This document shows, in pieces, positions 59,020 to 64,000 of a stretch of 64,000 nucleotides of DNA (positions within the stretch are counted from its first letter, which is position 1; every line of letters starts with the position of its first letter). The DNA lies in contig AGIQ01000001.1 in assembly GCA_000230935.2 (NCBI GenBank), positions 682,001 through 746,000 of the forward strand, given 5' to 3'. The DNA is from Mycolicibacterium rhodesiae JS60 (GTDB lineage Bacteria; Actinomycetota; Actinomycetes; Mycobacteriales; Mycobacteriaceae). Below the pieces are notes generated by a model. The model was not told where the DNA came from, did not search any database, and was given only the letters and a program-made list of their open reading frames with translations. Made by a program: the position numbers and the translations under genes.

Positions 59020-59436
59020 ATGGCACAAGCAAAGAAGGGCGGCGCTGCACCCAAGAAGGGGCAGAAGACCCGTCGCCGGGAAAAGAAGAACGTCCCGCAC
59101 GGCGCCGCGCACATCAAGAGCACGTTCAACAACACGATCGTCTCGATCACCGATCCCCAGGGCAACGTCATCGCCTGGGCATCGTCGGGTCACGTCGGCT
59201 TCAAGGGCTCGCGTAAGTCGACCCCGTTCGCCGCGCAGCTGGCCGCGGAGAACGCAGCCCGCAAGGCGCAGGAGCACGGCGTCAAGAAGGTCGACGTGTT
59301 CGTCAAGGGCCCGGGCTCGGGCCGCGAAACCGCGATTCGTTCGCTGCAGGCTGCCGGCCTCGAGGTCGGCGCCATTTCTGACGTCACGCCGCAGCCGCAC
59401 AACGGTTGCCGTCCGCCCAAGCGGCGCCGGGTCTAG
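59020..59436 (+). CDS. rpsK: 30S ribosomal protein S11
   Basis: 138 residues. Motifs [30 protein letters not shown] and the C-terminal [18 protein letters not shown] are the S11 signature. An N-terminal Lys-rich extension ([18 protein letters not shown]) is typical of actinobacteria. Confidence 0.97.
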   Translation: MAQAKKGGAAPKKGQKTRRREKKNVPHGAAHIKSTFNNTIVSITDPQGNVIAWASSGHVGFKGSRKSTPFAAQLAAENAARKAQEHGVKKVDVFVKGPGSGRETAIRSLQAAGLEVGAISDVTPQPHNGCRPPKRRRV

Positions 59437-59450
59437 GGAGGAGAAAGAAA

Positions 59451-60056
59451 ATGGCTCGTTATACCGGACCCGCGACCCGCAAGTCGCGCCGCCTCGGCGT
59501 CGACCTGGTCGGCGGCGATCAGTCGTTCGAGAAGCGCCCCTACCCGCCCGGCCAGCACGGCCGCGCGCGGATCAAGGAAAGCGAATACCGCCAGCAGCTG
59601 CAGGAGAAGCAGAAGGCCCGCTTCACCTACGGCGTCCTGGAGAAGCAGTTCCGCAAGTACTACGAAGAGGCGAACCGTTCCTCGGGCAAGACCGGCGAGA
59701 ACCTGCTGCAGATCCTGGAGACCCGCCTGGACAACGTCGTGTACCGCGCCGGCCTGGCGCGTACCCGCCGGATGGCTCGCCAGCTCGTCAGCCACGGCCA
59801 CTTCACCGTCAACGGTGTCAAGGTGAACATCCCGAGCTATCGGGTGTCGCAGTACGACATCATCGACATCAAAGAGAAGTCGCTGAACACCCTGCCGTTC
59901 GAGGTCTCCCGCCAGACCGCCGGTGAGCGCCCGATCCCGGGCTGGCTGCAGGTCGTCGGTGAGCGTCAGCGGATCCTCGTGCACCAGCTGCCCACTCGTG
60001 AGCAGATCCAGGTGCCGCTGGCCGAGCAGCTCATCGTCGAGTTCTACTCGAAGTAA
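59451..60056 (+). CDS. rpsD: 30S ribosomal protein S4
   Basis: 201 residues. N-terminal ARYTGPATRKSRRLGVDL; the S4 RNA-binding fold at about 90-155 (LDNVVYRAGLARTRRMARQLVSHG). The version without the N-terminal zinc Cys residues. ATG at 59451 with GGGAGGAG upstream. In many bacteria S4 represses this operon by binding its mRNA. Confidence 0.97.
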   Translation: MARYTGPATRKSRRLGVDLVGGDQSFEKRPYPPGQHGRARIKESEYRQQLQEKQKARFTYGVLEKQFRKYYEEANRSSGKTGENLLQILETRLDNVVYRAGLARTRRMARQLVSHGHFTVNGVKVNIPSYRVSQYDIIDIKEKSLNTLPFEVSRQTAGERPIPGWLQVVGERQRILVHQLPTREQIQVPLAEQLIVEFYSK

Positions 60057-60095
60057 GAAGACGTCCGCGGGGCAACCGTTCCGCGGATCACTTAA

Positions 60096-61190
<1,095 letters not shown>

Positions 61191-61195
61191 GTACA

Positions 61196-61225
61196 CCCCC
61201 GTCCCGGCCCTACCTGATACGGGGG
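61196..61225 (+). promoter_or_regulatory. Hairpin between rpoA and rplQ
   Basis: CCCCCGT (61196-61202) and ACGGGGG (61219-61225), 7-bp perfect arms and 16-nt loop, just after the rpoA stop. No T-run. Could attenuate or stabilise the message at the rpoA/rplQ junction. Confidence 0.4.
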
Positions 61226-61250
61226 CCGGCCCCATTGAGGAGAAGTCGCA

Positions 61251-61841
61251 ATGCCCAAGCCCACCAAGGGTCCCCGTCTCGGCGGGTCGTCCTCCCACCA
61301 GAAGGCGATTCTGGCCAACCTGGCTACGTCACTGTTCGAGCATGGCCGGATCAAGACGACCGAGCCCAAGGCGCGGGCTTTGCGGCCCTACGCCGAGAAG
61401 CTCATCACCCACGCCAAGAAGGGCGCGCTGCACAACCGGCGTGAGGTGATGAAGAAGATCCGCGACAAGGACATCGTGCATGTCTTGTTCGCCGAGATCG
61501 GCCCGTTCTTCGCGGACCGCGATGGCGGTTACACCCGCATCATCAAGGTCGAGCCGCGCAAGGGCGACAATGCCCCGATGGCGGTCATCGAGCTGGTGCG
61601 GGAGAAGACCGTGACCGCCGAGGCCAACCGGGCTCGTAAGGGCTCGGCCGCCAAGGCCGCTGAGCCCGCGCCCGCCGCGGTCGAAGAGGCTCCGGCCGAA
61701 GAGTCGGTCGCCGAGGCCGTCCAAGAGGACACTGCTATCGCCGACGCCCAGACCGCCGAGGCTGCCGAAGAGGTCGCCGAGGATCAGGCCGAAGAGCAGG
61801 CTGAGGAATCCGCCGAGGATTCGGACGCTGACAAGGCTTGA
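61251..61841 (+). CDS. rplQ: 50S ribosomal protein L17
   Basis: 196 residues. The L17 core (1-118: [20 protein letters not shown], split before [18 protein letters not shown]) plus an Ala/Glu-rich acidic extension (about 130-196) common in mycobacteria and disordered by composition. ATG with GAGGAG 8 nt upstream. Its stop overlaps the truA start region. Confidence 0.96.
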   Translation: MPKPTKGPRLGGSSSHQKAILANLATSLFEHGRIKTTEPKARALRPYAEKLITHAKKGALHNRREVMKKIRDKDIVHVLFAEIGPFFADRDGGYTRIIKVEPRKGDNAPMAVIELVREKTVTAEANRARKGSAAKAAEPAPAAVEEAPAEESVAEAVQEDTAIADAQTAEAAEEVAEDQAEEQAEESAEDSDADKA

Positions 61842-62725
61842 GTAGGGTGAACACGAACCTGCCCGTCACCGAATCCGGTGGCGGGCAGGTTCGTCTCCGG
61901 CTCGATATCGCGTACGACGGAACCGAATTCACCGGCTGGGCGGCTCATGAAGGATTCCGTACCGTCGCAGGTGTTCTCGAAGAGTCCCTCTCGACGGTGT
62001 TCCGGACCCAGGTGCGGGTGTTCGGTGCCGGCCGGACCGACGCCGGCGTGCACGCGAGCGGTCAGGTGGCCCATCTCGACGTGCCCGCCGACGCGCTGGC
62101 CCATGCCTATCCTCGCCAGCCGCGGCCCGGTCCCGAGTTCCGGCCGCTGGTGCGCCGATTGGCCCGCTTCCTGCCCGAGGATGTGCGGGTGCGTGAGATC
62201 GTCCGGGCGCCGACCGGATTCGACGCCCGTTTCTCGGCGCTGCGGCGCCACTACGCCTATCGGCTGTCACTGGCGCCCTACGGCGCCGAGCCACAGCTCG
62301 CCCGCTACGTGACGCCGTGGACCAAGCCGCTGGATGTCGGCGCCATGGCGCAGGCATCCCGGCATCTACTGGGGTTGAACAACTTTGCCGCATTTTGCCG
62401 ACACCGCCCCGGTGCGACGACCATTCGCGACCTCCAGCGTCTGGACTGGGAACGCGAGGGCGACCTGCTGACCGCGTACGTCAGCGCCGACGCGTTCTGC
62501 TGGTCGATGGTGCGTTCACTGGTCGGCGCGCTGCTGGCCGTGGGGGAGGGGCGCCGCGAACCATCGTGGTGCGCAACGCTGTTGGGCGCGCAGTCACGCT
62601 CAAGCGACTTCGCGGCCGCACCGGCGCGCGGCCTGACCCTCACAGGGGTGGACTATCCGCCGGACGACCAACTTGCCGCCCGTATCGATGTCACCCGCGA
62701 CTTGCGGACCCTGCCGAAGCCTTAG
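61838..62725 (+). CDS. truA: tRNA pseudouridine(38-40) synthase TruA
   Basis: 295 residues. Isomerises U38-40 in the anticodon arm. The catalytic Asp is in [14 protein letters not shown]; other motifs are [10 protein letters not shown] and [23 protein letters not shown] at 61838 overlaps the rplQ stop by 4 bases. A GTG at 61847 is the main alternative and may be the true start, since no clear Shine-Dalgarno decides. The stop overlaps the convergent cutinase stop. Confidence 0.93.
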   Translation: MSRVNTNLPVTESGGGQVRLRLDIAYDGTEFTGWAAHEGFRTVAGVLEESLSTVFRTQVRVFGAGRTDAGVHASGQVAHLDVPADALAHAYPRQPRPGPEFRPLVRRLARFLPEDVRVREIVRAPTGFDARFSALRRHYAYRLSLAPYGAEPQLARYVTPWTKPLDVGAMAQASRHLLGLNNFAAFCRHRPGATTIRDLQRLDWEREGDLLTAYVSADAFCWSMVRSLVGALLAVGEGRREPSWCATLLGAQSRSSDFAAAPARGLTLTGVDYPPDDQLAARIDVTRDLRTLPKP

Positions 62726-63399
62726 AGCTTGCTCGCCACGAAATCGGCGGCTTGGTCGATCATCCCGGCCTTTTGGTAGGCGGCGGCGAGGTGATCGGGC
62801 CAGTTGGCCTCCCAGGTATCCGGGTCGGCTGGGTTGCAGATCGGGTCGGCGCCGTGGCAGAGCTCGATGGTCCGGTCCCGATACACCGGGATGAAGTTGG
62901 TGATCGGGCCCAACCACTGAGTTCCGTTGCCGAACAGGGCGACTGCCGCGATGTGGCTGTCGGCGCCGGGAGGCAGGAGCGTCTTGAAGCCCATGATCGT
63001 AATGGGAAGCGCCAGAACCATATCGGTGGCCGCCGCACCCAGCGAGTAGCCGCCGAGGACCAGACGGGTGTTGGGGCAATTGTTGATGTTGTAGATGATG
63101 CGCTGGCTGATGTCGTTGGCGCCGATGTCGACCTGGTTGTCGGCTGGGTACTTCACCGCGTAGACGCCGATGTTCTGGTCGACCTTCGATCGCAGTGCGC
63201 TGACGAAGGCATTGCCGATGACGCCGGCGCCCGGCGATTCCAGACGACCACGCGCGAAGATCACCTCGACCGCCGGACATGCGGCCGCGGAGGCCACCGG
63301 CGTCGACGACCACGATCCGCCCGACAGAGCCTGCGGGCCGACCAACATCGTCGCGGCCGCGACGATTGTCGCGACCGCACCACCGAGTACCCGTCGCAT
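62722..63399 (-). CDS. Secreted cutinase-family esterase, copy 1
   Basis: 225 residues. Sec signal peptide (about 1-38, ending in ASA), mature start [19 protein letters not shown]. The nucleophile Ser is in GGYSLGA, the disulfide Cys pair in NNCPNT and CPAVE, and the acid/base Asp and His in [10 protein letters not shown] and WPDHLAAAY. Hydrolyses esters of fatty acids or lipids outside the cell. The counterparts Rv3451/Rv3452 lie in the same place. ATG at 63399. Confidence 0.9.
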   Translation of the reverse strand: MRRVLGGAVATIVAAATMLVGPQALSGGSWSSTPVASAAACPAVEVIFARGRLESPGAGVIGNAFVSALRSKVDQNIGVYAVKYPADNQVDIGANDISQRIIYNINNCPNTRLVLGGYSLGAAATDMVLALPITIMGFKTLLPPGADSHIAAVALFGNGTQWLGPITNFIPVYRDRTIELCHGADPICNPADPDTWEANWPDHLAAAYQKAGMIDQAADFVASKL

Positions 63400-63406
63400 T
63401 CCCACG

Positions 63407-64000
63407 CTAGAGCCTGTCTGCCGTGTATTGAGCGGCCTGATCGACCAAGCCGGAACCGATGTAGGCGTCCTGAAGATGAGAGGACCAGTTGCCGACCAGC
63501 GTGGCGGGATCGATGCCGTTACAGATCGGGTCGTCCACGTTGCACTGGTCGATGGTCTTGGGGCCGTAGAGCGGACTGTTCGCCGCGGACACCGGGCCGA
63601 AGATGCTGCGAGTGCCGTTGCCGAAGACGACCACCGCCGCGACATGAGGGGCCACCGACGGGGGTAGCGGGCTGTTGTAACCGTATTGGGACTCGGTCGC
63701 GCCCACCACGACGTCGACCACCGCGGCGCCCAGCGAGTAGCCGCCGGGCACCTGGCGGGTGTTCGGACAGTTGGTCGCCATGTACTGCATGTGCCGGCTC
63801 ATATCGTTGGCGCCGGGCACGATGTCCCAGTCGGCGATGTAGTTGACCCCGTACACACCCACGCTCTTCGGCGTCTTGCTCCGGAGTGCACCGACGAACG
63901 CATCGCCGATGCGGCCGACGCCGGGCGGTTCGAAGCGGCCGCGAGCGAACATGACCTCAACGTCGGGGCAGTCCGCGGCCGTCGCCACGGCGGTGGGCAA
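63407..64000 (-). CDS. Secreted cutinase-family esterase, copy 2, 5' end outside window
   Basis: 198 codons present; the start and most of the signal peptide lie beyond base 64000. Same fold as copy 1: DCPDVEVMFARGRFEPPG, NCPNTRQVPGGYSLGA with the nucleophile Ser, DPICNGIDP and WSSHLQDAY. Copies 1 and 2 are tandem paralogs 7 bp apart and probably co-transcribed. The order of catalytic Ser, Asp and His is preserved. Confidence 0.9.
   Translation of the reverse strand: MPTAVATAADCPDVEVMFARGRFEPPGVGRIGDAFVGALRSKTPKSVGVYGVNYIADWDIVPGANDMSRHMQYMATNCPNTRQVPGGYSLGAAVVDVVVGATESQYGYNSPLPPSVAPHVAAVVVFGNGTRSIFGPVSAANSPLYGPKTIDQCNVDDPICNGIDPATLVGNWSSHLQDAYIGSGLVDQAAQYTADRL

Overview
The window is a GC-rich actinobacterial chromosome segment from a mycobacterium, most likely an environmental fast grower (Mycolicibacterium type). 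The assignment rests on gene content and order: pmt-rsmI-pabB, metG/tatD-rpfB-rsmA-ispE, pks16, pth-rplY, prs-glmU-tRNA-Gln, TetR-mfd-mazG, lpqU-eno-ftsB-DUF501-ppx and kdp follow the order of M. tuberculosis Rv1002c to Rv1031. The right end carries genes matching Rv3464 to Rv3451 (rmlB, infA-rpmJ-rpsM-rpsK-rpsD-rpoA-rplQ-truA, cutinases). Starts are often GTG or TTG, and 4-nt stop/start overlaps are common. Species is not determined. Ortholog names are from memory, not from a search.

Layout. 1-9.2 kb: an F420-dependent oxidoreductase cut by the window edge, a DUF559/AbiEi-like protein, protein mannosyltransferase, rsmI, pabB, an ECF41-type sigma factor coupled to a FAD oxidoreductase, and metG. 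9.2-18 kb: tatD, the rpfB-rsmA cell-wall/ribosome pair behind a hairpin leader, a small Ser/Thr kinase in the opposite direction, ispE, pks16, a 4Fe-4S protein and two small membrane-protein genes. 18-24.1 kb, minus strand: pth-rplY, an SDR, prs-arsC-lpqT and glmU preceded by tRNA-Gln. 24.1-30.4 kb: a 37-bp tandem repeat leading into a TetR gene, a GAF protein, then mfd-mazG. 30.4-33.9 kb: efeUOB iron uptake behind an IdeR-like box. 34-38.2 kb: lpqU, eno, ftsB-like, DUF501, ppx. 38.2-42.6 kb is accessory: a DUF4383 membrane protein, an unlisted 42-residue Cys/His-rich gene, an alcohol dehydrogenase pseudogene, a secreted beta-propeller protein and about 650 bp without a recognisable gene. 42.6-50.9 kb: a kdp operon (small membrane ORF, kdpF-A-B-C-D-E). 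51-57.8 kb: a PLP-barrel-like protein, rmlB, two tandem F420 enzymes, and a cNMP-domain histidine kinase next to a receiver/thioredoxin-reductase-like fusion. 57.9-64 kb: infA to truA translation/transcription genes and two cutinases, the second cut by the window edge.

Functional themes are peptidoglycan and envelope work (rpfB, glmU, lpqU, ftsB, pmt, cutinases), ribosome and tRNA maintenance (rsmI, rsmA, metG, pth, rplY, ribosomal proteins), DNA repair and nucleotide sanitation (mfd, mazG) and ion homeostasis (Efe iron uptake, Kdp potassium uptake, a possible metal-binding miniprotein). The best candidates for something undescribed are the 42-residue Cys/His protein, the 27-residue membrane protein preceding kdpF, the kinase/receiver-flavoprotein pair, the tRNA-Gln/glmU overlap of ribosome-binding site and tRNA 3' end, and the 37-bp repeats in the TetR leader.
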